A stretch of DNA of 21,975 bases from a bacterium (lineage in GTDB: Bacteria; UBP15; UBA6099; DSWB01), in assembly GCA_020061125.1 (NCBI GenBank), contig JAGUYV010000100.1, positions 1 through 21,975 on the forward strand, written 5' to 3'. This document shows positions 1 through 8,370 of this stretch, piece by piece. The notes below the pieces were generated by a model. The model saw only the letters and a program-made list of their open reading frames with translations. It ran no database searches and was not told where the DNA came from. Made by a program: the position numbers and the translations under genes. How positions within the stretch are numbered: the first letter of the stretch is position 1; each line of letters starts with the position of its first letter.

Positions 1-2918
1 CCCTGCGGCCCTCCAAACCCGCGGAAACAGGACGCACGAACCTGTTCGACATCTTCGGCCCGCCGCTTCGCGTGGCGCTCGAACGCTGTTTCACGGTCTT
101 CAATGATTTCGAAAGCAAATTCGTTCTCGCCGACGACAATCTGGACAATCCCGATTTCTTCCGCAGGCTCAAGGAAATGTCCAGCTATCTCTATAATTCG
201 CTCATGGGCATGGGCGAGCCGCGCATCAACGAGTTGCTCACACGCATCCTCATGCTCCTCAAGCGCGTGACCGCGGGCGACATTCCCCGCGGACCCGAGA
301 TCTTCGACGCCGTGTTCACGGGCGTGTCCGCGGTCAAAGCTCTCATCGAAAACTACACCAGCGAAACCGGTCCCGGCTCTCCGGTGGACATTCAGCCCAT
401 CATCCAGAAAATCGAACTCAAAATGGCCGTTCTGAAGGACCAGCGCGATTACATGACACTGGAATCCGCGCGCGAACTCTTTGACCGGTTCGATGTGGAA
501 CAGCAGATCGCGGCTTCGTTGACCCCGTTTGAAAAATTCAACATCGCCCATTCCATGATCGAGGGACTGAACATCTTCGATTTCGAGGTCAAGTTCAAGG
601 ATTCCGAAAAAGACGATATGGCCAGCATGGGCGATTTTCTCAAGCCGCTTGTGGACACAGGCCGTTTCGTGGCGTGCATGATCTGGCAGAAGGCGGATCG
701 GGGCAAGTGCGAGGAATGCCATTTTCACATGTATTACGGGTCCGAGCAGAACGCCGCGGAACTGGCGGCCATGTACCGGCACCTGGCCAAAATGCCGAAC
801 CTGGAAATGACGCAGATCAGCATCTCGGGCGCCACGCACAAGCAATTGGGCGCGCCTGCGCCGCAGGACGAGCCGGAACCCGAACCCGCGCCGCGCCCGG
901 CCGCAACTCCCGAACCCGCAGCCGCAGCCGATCATGACGAAGACAACGGTGAGGACCAGGAAGTCCCCGCCAAAAAGATCGCCGCGAAATCCCCGGCCGC
1001 GCGGCCTAGGCCCGCCGGCCCGGCCTCCAAGCGTAAGCCCGCGGCCTCGTCCACAGTGCGCGTGGACACCGTCAAGCTCGATGTGCTTGTGAATCTCATC
1101 GCCGAACTCGTCATAAACCACAACAAGATGGAAGGCGAAATCAAGGAATTCAAGCACGCCATGAACCGCGTGGGCGATATCCTCGACACGCTCAAGACCG
1201 TGCGCAAATCCGCGGATTTGAGCGAGCTGAACATTACCATAGACGACATCATGGAGCCGTTCCGCACCTTCAGCCTCCACTCGGCCGGGCCGGCCCCGGA
1301 CCAGTTGCAGGCCGCATCGCTATCGGATTTCCGCAACATGCGCTATCTCCAGGACCAGGTGGCGCAGCTCTTCGATCTGGAACTGGAAAAAGACCAGGTC
1401 ATCAGCTCGACCCTGGAGCAGGTCACGGAACTCAAAACCACGCTCGACGGGCTGCTGGCCGAATTCCAGAACGACGGGCTGAACATCGGGCGCGTGATCG
1501 AGGAACTCCAGGACGAAACCATGAAGCTGCGCATGCTGCCCATCAGCGGAGTGTTCAACAAGTTTCCGCGGCGCGTGCGAGACATCGCCAAGCAGCTCGG
1601 CAAGAAGATTGACTTCCAGATGGAAGGCGAAGACACCGAGCTGGACAAGACGCTCATCGAGGAAATCGAGGAGCCGCTGCTGCACATCATCCGCAACGCC
1701 ATTGACCACGGAGTGGAAAAGCCCGACACGCGCGTGAAACAGGGCAAGGCCGCCACGGGTGTGATCAAGGCGTCCGCTTACCACGAGGGCAATTCCGTGG
1801 TCGTGGAAGTCGAGGATGACGGCCGCGGCATAGACCCGGAGAAGGTCAAGCGCAGCGCCCTGGACAAGAGACTCATATCCATTGACGAAGCCGAGAGCAT
1901 GGACGAAAAAGACGCCATCAATCTCATCTTCCATCCCGGATTCAGCACCACCACGCAGGTCACGGATCTGTCCGGCCGCGGCGTGGGCATGGATGTGGTC
2001 AAGAATTCCATCACCAAGCTCAAGGGCATGGTGGATGTGCACACAGAGGTGGGCGGCGGCACGCGCTTCAAGCTCAAGCTCCCCCTCACACTGGCCATCA
2101 TCCAGGCCATGATCGTCAAGAGCCACGGACAGAAGTTCGTCATCCCCATGGACCCCATCGAGTCCACCGAGCAACTTACCGCGTACGACATCTCCAGCGT
2201 GGAAGGCAAGGAAGTGTTCCGCTATCAGGACCAGGTCATCCCACTGGTCAAGCTGCGCGATGTGTTCAACCTGCCCGACGACCGCGAGGTGCAGTCGAGC
2301 TACCCCGTGGTGGTCGTGGGCATGGGCGAAAAGAAGGTTGGCGTCATCGTGGATGAGGTGATCGAGAAACAGCAGATCGTCATCAAGAACCTCGGCGATT
2401 TTCTCGGGGATGTGAAGCACTTGAGCGGGGCCACGATTTTCGGAGACGGCACCGTGGCGCTCATTCTCGATGTTGGCGGCATCCTGTCGTCCATCTCGTA
2501 CATCGCGCGCAAGGTGGACCGCCGCGACTCGCGCCTCGAGGAAGCCGAGGAAAAGAACATTCTTCTGGTGGACGATTCACTGTCCGGGCGCATCGCGCAG
2601 CGCGAGATGCTCGAGCGCATGGGATTCAATGTGCATGTGGCGTCCTCGGGAATGCAGGCGTTGAGCATGCTCAACGAGCGCGCGTTCGACATGGTGGTCA
2701 CGGACATCAACATGCCGCGCATGGACGGCTACGAGCTGACTCTCAAAATCCGAGGCATGGACAAGACGCGCCGCCTGCCCATCATCATGGTCACATCGGA
2801 TGTGAAAAAGGCGGACCGCAACAAGGCCTACGAGTGCGGGGTCAACGATTTCCTGGCCAAGCCGTTCTCCGAGGACGAGTTGCGCGTCACCATCGAAAAG
2901 CATTTGCGGGCCTATTGA
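1..2918 (+). CDS. cheA: Hybrid chemotaxis histidine kinase CheA with C-terminal receiver (5' partial)
   Basis: Histidine kinase that would sit with CheW at the receptor tips and pass phosphate to response regulators. The frame stays open to the left edge, so the gene starts outside the window; the GTG at 72 lies inside the protein. In order: an HPt-like helical domain (about 84-370) with no His where the phosphorylated His is expected; a P2-like alpha/beta domain (about 540-835); a Pro/Ala-rich linker (865-1050); the P3 dimerization stalk (1062-1580), about 80 residues longer than in Thermotoga-type CheA; an ATPase domain with N box HIIRNAIDHG (from 1683), G1 box DDGRG (from 1815) and G2 box GRGVGMD (from 1974); a CheW-like P5 domain (2100-2510); and a receiver (2553-2910) with acidic pair DD at 2571-2576, phosphoacceptor Asp at 2703 and Lys at 2859. 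The long P3 and fused receiver recall ChpA/PilL of type IV pilus systems. CheW follows after 25 bases. Confidence 0.95.
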   Translation, partial: LRPSKPAETGRTNLFDIFGPPLRVALERCFTVFNDFESKFVLADDNLDNPDFFRRLKEMSSYLYNSLMGMGEPRINELLTRILMLLKRVTAGDIPRGPEIFDAVFTGVSAVKALIENYTSETGPGSPVDIQPIIQKIELKMAVLKDQRDYMTLESARELFDRFDVEQQIAASLTPFEKFNIAHSMIEGLNIFDFEVKFKDSEKDDMASMGDFLKPLVDTGRFVACMIWQKADRGKCEECHFHMYYGSEQNAAELAAMYRHLAKMPNLEMTQISISGATHKQLGAPAPQDEPEPEPAPRPAATPEPAAAADHDEDNGEDQEVPAKKIAAKSPAARPRPAGPASKRKPAASSTVRVDTVKLDVLVNLIAELVINHNKMEGEIKEFKHAMNRVGDILDTLKTVRKSADLSELNITIDDIMEPFRTFSLHSAGPAPDQLQAASLSDFRNMRYLQDQVAQLFDLELEKDQVISSTLEQVTELKTTLDGLLAEFQNDGLNIGRVIEELQDETMKLRMLPISGVFNKFPRRVRDIAKQLGKKIDFQMEGEDTELDKTLIEEIEEPLLHIIRNAIDHGVEKPDTRVKQGKAATGVIKASAYHEGNSVVVEVEDDGRGIDPEKVKRSALDKRLISIDEAESMDEKDAINLIFHPGFSTTTQVTDLSGRGVGMDVVKNSITKLKGMVDVHTEVGGGTRFKLKLPLTLAIIQAMIVKSHGQKFVIPMDPIESTEQLTAYDISSVEGKEVFRYQDQVIPLVKLRDVFNLPDDREVQSSYPVVVVGMGEKKVGVIVDEVIEKQQIVIKNLGDFLGDVKHLSGATIFGDGTVALILDVGGILSSISYIARKVDRRDSRLEEAEEKNILLVDDSLSGRIAQREMLERMGFNVHVASSGMQALSMLNERAFDMVVTDINMPRMDGYELTLKIRGMDKTRRLPIIMVTSDVKKADRNKAYECGVNDFLAKPFSEDELRVTIEKHLRAY

Positions 2919-2943
2919 AAATAACTGGAAACGGACGGATCGC

Positions 2944-3465
2944 ATGGAACCCGAAGTCCAGATGAACAACAACAACCGCCTCAACCGGGAAGAGGAGCAG
3001 ATCGAGGCGGATTTCAACATGCAGAAGGTGCTGTGGTTCGCTCTCGGGTATGAGGAGTACGGCATCAATGTGGAGCATGTGCAGACCGTGATTGACATGG
3101 CCGTGCTCACGCCCGTGCCCAACACGCCGCGGTTCTGCCGCGGGGTCATCAACCTGCGCGGCAATCTCGTGCCCGTGGTGGACCTCAAGGAAATGTTCCA
3201 GATGCAGGGAGCGGGCGCGCCCGTGCAAAATGAAATGATGGTCATCCTCGACATAGAGGGCATGCGCGTGGGCATGCTCGTGGACAGGGTGAACGAAGTT
3301 CTGGAGATTGATTTTTCGCGGCTGCAGCCGCCGCCCGCATCGGTTTCTGGCTTCGGCGCGGAATACATCATCGGCATGTTCAAGCTAACCACCCAGATTC
3401 TGATTGTGGTGGACATTGAAAAGGTTATCAGTATCGCGCGGGAGATGATCAGCAAGTATTCATAA
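2944..3465 (+). CDS. cheW: Chemotaxis coupling protein CheW
   Basis: Adaptor that links the chemoreceptor tip to the P5 domain of CheA in the cytoplasmic array. The 173-residue protein has the usual CheW two-barrel core from about residue 28 (MQKVLWFALGYEEYGINV). It includes the signature RGVINLRGNLVPVVDL, whose NLRG arginine is the conserved receptor/CheA-contact region, and ends in a helix after ILIVVDIEKV. The first 27 or so residues are a polar, Asn/Glu-rich extension not needed for the fold. The ATG at 2944 follows a purine-rich GGAAACGGACGGA stretch. The gene sits 25 bases after cheA and 74 before the receptor gene, consistent with one transcript. Confidence 0.95.
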   Translation: MEPEVQMNNNNRLNREEEQIEADFNMQKVLWFALGYEEYGINVEHVQTVIDMAVLTPVPNTPRFCRGVINLRGNLVPVVDLKEMFQMQGAGAPVQNEMMVILDIEGMRVGMLVDRVNEVLEIDFSRLQPPPASVSGFGAEYIIGMFKLTTQILIVVDIEKVISIAREMISKYS

Positions 3466-3525
3466 CCCGGCCGCGCCGCGGAGCGAGGCGGCGAAAACCA
3501 TAAATACACGGTGTTCGATAAAGGC

Positions 3526-3533
3526 AAGGAGGG
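3526..3533 (+). promoter_or_regulatory. Strong Shine-Dalgarno site of the chemoreceptor gene
   Basis: AAGGAGGG lies six bases before the ATG at 3540 and fixes the start. It is the best ribosome-binding site in the chemosensory operon, fitting a receptor needed in excess over the kinase (inference). Confidence 0.8.
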
Positions 3534-3539
3534 TTTCTC

Positions 3540-6176
3540 ATGGAGCAGGACACAAACCAGAACAAGGTGAGCAAAGCCGACAGTATCCGGGTCAAGCTGT
3601 ACTGGCGCATGGCGGTCATGCTTCTGGTGATCATCGTTGGCATCCTGGCGATGCTCGCGGTCATCGTGACACAGGGCTGGTCGGTTTACAAGCGGCAGAG
3701 CGCCTGGGCGCTGGCCAGCCAGAAACAGGCCGTATGGGGCCTGGTCAACGACGCCCGCTTCAAGCTTGAGGAAGTCAGCAACATGCAGACCGAACTGCAG
3801 GTCAACCTCGATCCCGTGTTCGGCAGCTACATCGGCGCGGGCAGCGACTTCGACCAGCTCAAGGGCAAGTTCGGCAAAAACAAGGGCCAGTTTAACGCCT
3901 CCCTCAAGGAAATCGAGACGCAGATTAAAGCGTTGAGAGGCGCCAACGGAGATTTCGCCAAACTGGGCGCGGCCGTGCGCCGGGATTTCAACCAGTACGA
4001 CCGCGACACCAACAAGTTGTTGAACGCAGGCGATTCCGGCGAAGAAGCCGTGCCTTATGAGCAAATCGAGCAGGACATGATCCGGACCAAGAAAAGCCTG
4101 TCCGCGCTCAAGGCCAGGCTCGATCAGGAGCGCAAGGCCATGGGCGAGGTCGAAGCCCTCACCATCGAAGATATGGCCCGAACGCTTTCCATTCTCATTG
4201 GCGTGATTGTGGTCGTGATCGTGGCGCTCATTCTCATCAGCATGTTCATCATTCAGAACTTTACCGCCAACATGATTAAGCCCCTGCACGAGAGCGTGCG
4301 CCACGCGCGGGCGCTGGCCGCGGGCGACCTCACCCGCAAGCTCAACTTCCAGCCCAACCGCATCATCACGGAACATAGCGAAATCGGTTCCCTGTGCCTG
4401 TCCCTGCAGTCCATGAGCGAACACCTCAACGCCATGCTGCGCCAGGTGGACGGCTCCACCCAGCGCGTGAATCTCACCTCCAAGGAAATACGCACCAGCA
4501 GCCGCCGCATCCTCGACGGCACCGGCGAGCAGAACGACTCCATCGCCGACGCCTCCGCCAGCGTGCAGCAGCTCACCGAGGCCATTGACAGCATCGCCGA
4601 AAACTCCAAGTCCATGAGCGCGTCCGTGGATGAAACCATCCACTCCGTGGACAACATGATTGATTCCATTTACAAGATTGACGAATCCGTGACCGACCTC
4701 ACCAGCCAGGTGTCCAACTCCACGGCGGTCATCGCGCAGATGAGCGCCTGCACCGCCCAGGTGCATAACAGCGCCAAGGTCATGGCCGAGGCCGTGCAGG
4801 AAACCTCGTCCACCATCGAGGAAATGCTCGCGTCCATCGAAGAAGTGGCGCTCAACGCCAAGGAAATGGACTCCAGCGTGAACGATTCCTCCGGCATCAT
4901 GGATGAAATGCTCGCGTCCATCGAGGACATGTCCAATAAGATCGGCGGCATGAACAAGTCGCTCAAGGGCGCATACGATGAAATCGAGGTACTGATATCG
5001 TCCGTGTCCGATGTGGCGCACGACGCCACCGAAGCCTCGGCCGCGTCCGAGGAAACCTCCAAGGTGGCCATGAGCGGCGGCAAGAGCATTCAGCAGAGCA
5101 TCGAGGGCATGAAGACCATCAAGACAACGGTCAGCGACACGGCCCGCAAGATCCGCGAACTCGGGGACAGCTCCGCGCAGATCGGCGACATCATCAATGT
5201 CATCCGCGAGATTGCGGACCAGACCAACCTGCTCGCGCTGAACGCCGCCATCGAGGCCGCGCGCGCGGGTGAAGAGGGCCGCGGCTTCACTGTGGTCGCC
5301 GCGTCCATCAAGAAACTCGCCGAGCGCTCCACCGAGGCCACCAAGGAAATCGAGCGCCTCATCCGCAACATCCAGAAGGAAACCGAAAAAGCCGTGTCCG
5401 CCATGGACGAGGGCGTCAAGGAAGTGGAGAAGGGCACGCACCTGGCCGACCAGGCCGGCGCCGCCCTCCAGGAAATCGTGGCCAGCGTGAACCGCACAAC
5501 CACCTTCATGCGCCAGATTTCCGACGCCACCACGCGACAGACAGAATCCAGTGACAAGGTCAAGACCATGATGGAATCCCTCACCGAGGACACCGGCATG
5601 GTCACCACCGTGACCCGCGCGCAGCAGGAAGCCGCCACGCGCGTCAAGAAGTCGTTCGACAAGCTGCGCGAAATCGCCGAGCAGGTCAAAAACTCGACCC
5701 TGGAGCAGAGCAAGGCCGGCAACCAGATCTCGCAGGCCATCGAAACCCTCAACGGCATTTCCATGCAGCTCACCACCGCCACCAGCGAACAGGACAAGGG
5801 CGCCAACCAGATGGAACTGGCCATGGAGAACATCAATGTGCGCGCCCACGAAATCCAGGACTCCACAGGCCGCCAGAAGAGCGACGGCGACAGCATCAAG
5901 AAGCTGATTCAGACCATGAAAGAACTGACCCGCAAGGTCACCGAAGCCACGCTCCTGCAGTCCCAGTCCAGCCACAAGATCGTCGAGAAGATGAACCGCA
6001 TCGGCAAGATCGCGTCGGACAGCTCCCAGGTGAGCCAGGAAGTGAACAGCCGCGCCGCCAACCTCACGGACGCGGTGGATGTGCTCGAAAAAATGATTTC
6101 GCAGTTCACCATCAGCGAGAACGCCAAGGGCGCGGCCGGCGAAACAAAAGCCATGTCCCTGGTCGAGGAAAACTGA
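3540..6176 (+). CDS. Methyl-accepting chemotaxis protein with extra-long cytoplasmic hairpin
   Basis: Transmembrane chemoreceptor. TM1 spans about residues 24-46, a helical periplasmic sensor region about 47-215, TM2 about 216-241, and a HAMP domain about 241-300 ([20 protein letters not shown], then EIGSL at 281). The rest is one long coiled-coil hairpin with the conserved tip [20 protein letters not shown] (E557-A576). The N-arm is about 258 residues and the C-arm about 280, against roughly 125 in E. coli Tsr. The N-arm contains a duplicated segment, EMLASIEEV and EMLASIEDM, 28 residues (four heptads) apart. After the tip, [21 protein letters not shown] departs from the usual VVADEVRKLAERS: the conserved acidic residue is S589. 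There is no C-terminal pentapeptide for CheR/CheB tethering. The ligand is unknown. It lies between cheW and cheB and is probably the cognate receptor of this CheA. Confidence 0.95.
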   Translation: MEQDTNQNKVSKADSIRVKLYWRMAVMLLVIIVGILAMLAVIVTQGWSVYKRQSAWALASQKQAVWGLVNDARFKLEEVSNMQTELQVNLDPVFGSYIGAGSDFDQLKGKFGKNKGQFNASLKEIETQIKALRGANGDFAKLGAAVRRDFNQYDRDTNKLLNAGDSGEEAVPYEQIEQDMIRTKKSLSALKARLDQERKAMGEVEALTIEDMARTLSILIGVIVVVIVALILISMFIIQNFTANMIKPLHESVRHARALAAGDLTRKLNFQPNRIITEHSEIGSLCLSLQSMSEHLNAMLRQVDGSTQRVNLTSKEIRTSSRRILDGTGEQNDSIADASASVQQLTEAIDSIAENSKSMSASVDETIHSVDNMIDSIYKIDESVTDLTSQVSNSTAVIAQMSACTAQVHNSAKVMAEAVQETSSTIEEMLASIEEVALNAKEMDSSVNDSSGIMDEMLASIEDMSNKIGGMNKSLKGAYDEIEVLISSVSDVAHDATEASAASEETSKVAMSGGKSIQQSIEGMKTIKTTVSDTARKIRELGDSSAQIGDIINVIREIADQTNLLALNAAIEAARAGEEGRGFTVVAASIKKLAERSTEATKEIERLIRNIQKETEKAVSAMDEGVKEVEKGTHLADQAGAALQEIVASVNRTTTFMRQISDATTRQTESSDKVKTMMESLTEDTGMVTTVTRAQQEAATRVKKSFDKLREIAEQVKNSTLEQSKAGNQISQAIETLNGISMQLTTATSEQDKGANQMELAMENINVRAHEIQDSTGRQKSDGDSIKKLIQTMKELTRKVTEATLLQSQSSHKIVEKMNRIGKIASDSSQVSQEVNSRAANLTDAVDVLEKMISQFTISENAKGAAGETKAMSLVEEN

Positions 6177-6211
6177 AACCGGAACAATTCAGAGCCGTAC
6201 AGGATTGAGCC

Positions 6212-7357
6212 ATGACCGCGAAACGGCGCAAGCACACCAACCGCATACTGCTGGTGACGCGCGATGAACAGGCCGTTCGCTATCTCGCGGACGAGGTATT
6301 CCAGGGTTCGTTCTGGAGTTTTGCGGTGGCCCCCCCGCAGGCGCACGATCTGGCCGCGCGCATTCAGCGCGACGACCCCGATCTGGTTTTGTATTTCATG
6401 GACGAGGAACCGGGCGCGGCCCTGCTTGTCATTTCCCACATCATGCTCCAGTGCCCCGTGCCCGTGCTTCTCATGACTGCGGCGCCGGACCACAAAAAAA
6501 GCCTCATACTCAAGTGCCTGGAAATCGGGGCCGTGGATGTGGTCAGCATCCCGCCCCGCGCCCAGGGCGTGAGCCGGGAGCACCGGCTGCGCCTCATCCG
6601 CACCATTGACGCCGCGCGCCATGTGCGCGTACGCCCCATCACGCTGCCCCGGGCGCTCGACTGCATTTCTCTTGACGGGTATCAGGACGAGGAGTATTAC
6701 CGCGCCCGCGAGCGGCTCAAGCAGGAACTCGTGGCGCGCCGCAGCCGCGACGCCATCGGCATCGCCATCTCCACGGGCGGGCCGCAGACGCTTGGCAGTT
6801 TCCTGCCCCTGCTGCCCGAAGCCCTGCCGGTTCCCATCTTCGTGGTGCAGCATATTATCAAGGGTTTCATTGACAACATCGCCCGGCGCCTGGATGCGCA
6901 ATGCGCCATGACGGTGAAACTGGCGGACCACGGCGAGCCTGCGAAACCGGGCGTGATTTATCTCGCGCCCGACGCGCGGCACCTCACCGTGAAGCGTGAG
7001 CAGGGCAGGCCGGTCGTTCACCTCTCGGAAACTCCCGAAGGGCTGCTGTTCCGTCCGAGCGCCGATGTGCTGTTTCAGTCCATGGCCGAAACATACGGCG
7101 CGCGCTGCATCGGCGCCATCATGACCGGCATGGGCCAGGACGGCGTGGCGGGCATGCGCGCGTTGAACGACCGGGGCGCGTTCACCATCGCACAGGACCG
7201 GCGCACCAGCGTGATTTACGGCATGGCCCGGGTCGCCGTGGAGCAGCGCCTCATTCAGTGCATCGCGCCTCTGGACAAAATGTGCGTCACCCTCACGGAC
7301 GCGGTGTTCAGTCCGGCGCCGGCCAGGAAAAAAGAAACCGCGCAAACCCGCTCGTAA
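6212..7357 (+). CDS. cheB: CheB-type protein-glutamate methylesterase with degenerate receiver
   Basis: Removes methyl groups from (and may deamidate) receptor glutamates, the adaptation arm of chemosensing. The 381-residue protein has a C-terminal methylesterase domain with the full triad: S187 in AISTGGP, H214 in VVQHIIKGF and D310 in IMTGMGQDG. The N-terminal 120 residues look like a receiver (NRILLV, CPVPVLLMTAAP, LEIGAVDVV), but the acidic pair is replaced by T16/R17, the phosphoacceptor position falls on F62 or M63 in PDLVLYFMDEEP, and the Lys of the usual FVPKP is I113. It therefore cannot be phosphorylated in the standard way, so control by CheA must differ or be absent. The start at 6212 is 35 bases after the receptor stop, with only a weak AGGA-type ribosome site. 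No CheR gene is visible. Confidence 0.92.
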   Translation: MTAKRRKHTNRILLVTRDEQAVRYLADEVFQGSFWSFAVAPPQAHDLAARIQRDDPDLVLYFMDEEPGAALLVISHIMLQCPVPVLLMTAAPDHKKSLILKCLEIGAVDVVSIPPRAQGVSREHRLRLIRTIDAARHVRVRPITLPRALDCISLDGYQDEEYYRARERLKQELVARRSRDAIGIAISTGGPQTLGSFLPLLPEALPVPIFVVQHIIKGFIDNIARRLDAQCAMTVKLADHGEPAKPGVIYLAPDARHLTVKREQGRPVVHLSETPEGLLFRPSADVLFQSMAETYGARCIGAIMTGMGQDGVAGMRALNDRGAFTIAQDRRTSVIYGMARVAVEQRLIQCIAPLDKMCVTLTDAVFSPAPARKKETAQTRS

Positions 7358-7378
7358 TCAGCCCGGTTCAACCGCATT

Positions 7379-7403
7379 AAAAAGCGCGCCCCGCAGGGCG
7401 CGC
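7379..7403 (-). terminator. Intrinsic terminator between converging genes
   Basis: A perfect 8-bp GC stem (GCGCGCCC at 7384-7391, loop CGCA, GGGCGCGC at 7396-7403) lies between the cheB stop and the stop of the minus-strand gene at 7439. Read on the minus strand it is followed at once by a run of five T (A-tract at 7379-7383), so it best fits the end of the minus transcript. On the plus strand the tract after the stem is only moderately T-rich (CCGTTGTGTG), so it may also stop the chemosensory operon less efficiently. Confidence 0.7.
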
Positions 7404-7438
7404 CCGTTGTGTGCTTCGTCGGATTCCTTTTCCGGTTG

Positions 7439-8236
7439 TTATTCCGCGGTGATGAGTTCTTCCTGAAAACTGATTTTCTTTTTCTTGTTCATGGATTTGA
7501 TGATGTACGAGTAGTCGCCGGGGTTTTGCATCTTGATGGTTTTCTTCATGGTGCATTGCGGGGAGCCGCCGCAGATCTCGACATCGAAGAACTTGTTGTT
7601 CTGCATGATTTCGATAAAGTCCACGCCCGTGGCGTCCGTGGCCAGGATTGTGAAGGTGAATTCATTCCCGGAAACCTTGTCAATGGAAAGGGTGATCACC
7701 GGACCCTTGTCCCCGGCCGTGTCTGGAGTGAAGGGTTGAGAGGTATTGTCCGGCGGCGTGGAAATTGCAGGCTGGCCCGTTCCGGCGATGATCAGAGGCT
7801 GGTCGCCGGTGAAAGCGGGCAGGGCGGTGATCATGTAAACCTTGTCCCCGGATTCCTCAAGGGTGACCTTGATGCGTTCCTTTTGTTCCCTGTCTTTGCT
7901 GGATATCACGGTGACGGTGAAGATGTCGGACGGCAGTTGCGCGATGGGCGCGGCGCCGGAAATCTGGCAGGACTGCGCTCCGTAGCATTCCTTGTGTCCG
8001 AGCGCGAATTCCCCGGAAGCCACCCGTATGGATTTGACGCCGTCTTCGGATGCGCCGACCAGGGTGAACCGCACGCCCTGCATGCCCGCCACGAGAATGA
8101 AGGTCTGGATGAGCGCGTCATTCTTCTGGTATTCGACCCTGGCGGGCTGGAGCGTGTCCTGCGCCGCGCAGGGCAGGGCCAGAGCTGGGAGAAACAAAAT
8201 GGCGAATAATGCGATTTGCGCTAATCTTCTCATCAT
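7439..8236 (-). CDS. Exported protein with two tandem C-x5-C beta domains
   Basis: Function not recognised. The 265-residue protein starts with a signal peptide (RR at 3-4, hydrophobic core, probable cleavage CAA|QDT at 26/27), so it should be periplasmic or surface-exposed. Two related domains follow, about 50-126 and 188-263. Each has a GV-x-x-I motif (G66-V67..I70; G204-V205..I208) and, exactly 17 residues after that Val, a C-x5-C pair (C84/C90 in CYGAQSC; C222/C228 in CGGSPQC), probably a small disulfide loop. Between them is a Pro/Thr-rich linker (about 152-178). The alternating hydrophobic pattern suggests Ig-like beta sandwiches (inference). The start could be either of two adjacent ATG codons (8236 or 8233). 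It lies downstream of the STAS gene on the same strand, across a 134-base AT-rich gap, and ends before a clear terminator. Confidence 0.85.
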   Translation of the reverse strand: MMRRLAQIALFAILFLPALALPCAAQDTLQPARVEYQKNDALIQTFILVAGMQGVRFTLVGASEDGVKSIRVASGEFALGHKECYGAQSCQISGAAPIAQLPSDIFTVTVISSKDREQKERIKVTLEESGDKVYMITALPAFTGDQPLIIAGTGQPAISTPPDNTSQPFTPDTAGDKGPVITLSIDKVSGNEFTFTILATDATGVDFIEIMQNNKFFDVEICGGSPQCTMKKTIKMQNPGDYSYIIKSMNKKKKISFQEELITAE

Positions 8237-8370
8237 GTAAATTGACCCCGGAGTCCGCGGCTGCCGGTTTGCGCCCGGACGAATTTTTTCCTCAAAAAAA
8301 AAGAAAAACTACCTTATATAAATAGATTCCAGATCAATAAATGCATTTTTGCCGCTTACGGGGAAAAAAA
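8237..8370 (-). promoter_or_regulatory. AT-rich leader with possible promoter for the exported protein
   Basis: This gap is much richer in A and T than its surroundings. On the minus strand it holds TATAAG (complement of 8313-8318), a five-of-six match to a -10 box, with only a poor -35 candidate 16 bases upstream (TTATTG). A run of nine A on the plus strand (8294-8302) lies within the inferred untranslated leader of about 70 bases. No convincing Shine-Dalgarno site precedes the ATG at 8236, so the promoter call is weak. Confidence 0.3.

Noticed and set aside
72-74. GTG as the start of CheA
   Set aside because: The frame is open with sensible residues back to the window edge and no ribosome site precedes the GTG.
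1320-2420. 366-codon minus-strand frame under the CheA kinase core
   Set aside because: His/Asp/Leu-rich antisense shadow of conserved CheA domains.
2703-2705. CheA receiver as evidence of an ordinary CheY-free pathway
   Set aside because: Only part of the cluster is visible; a CheY and CheR may lie to the left, so absence cannot be claimed.
2577-5975. 1132-codon open frame on the minus strand under CheA, CheW and the receptor
   Set aside because: It lies antisense to well-supported genes, is a run of His/Gly/Leu/Asp-rich text typical of the reverse of GC-rich coiled-coil coding, and has no domain or ribosome site.
5909-7345. 478-codon minus-strand frame under cheB
   Set aside because: Antisense shadow; the plus strand encodes a full CheB catalytic triad.
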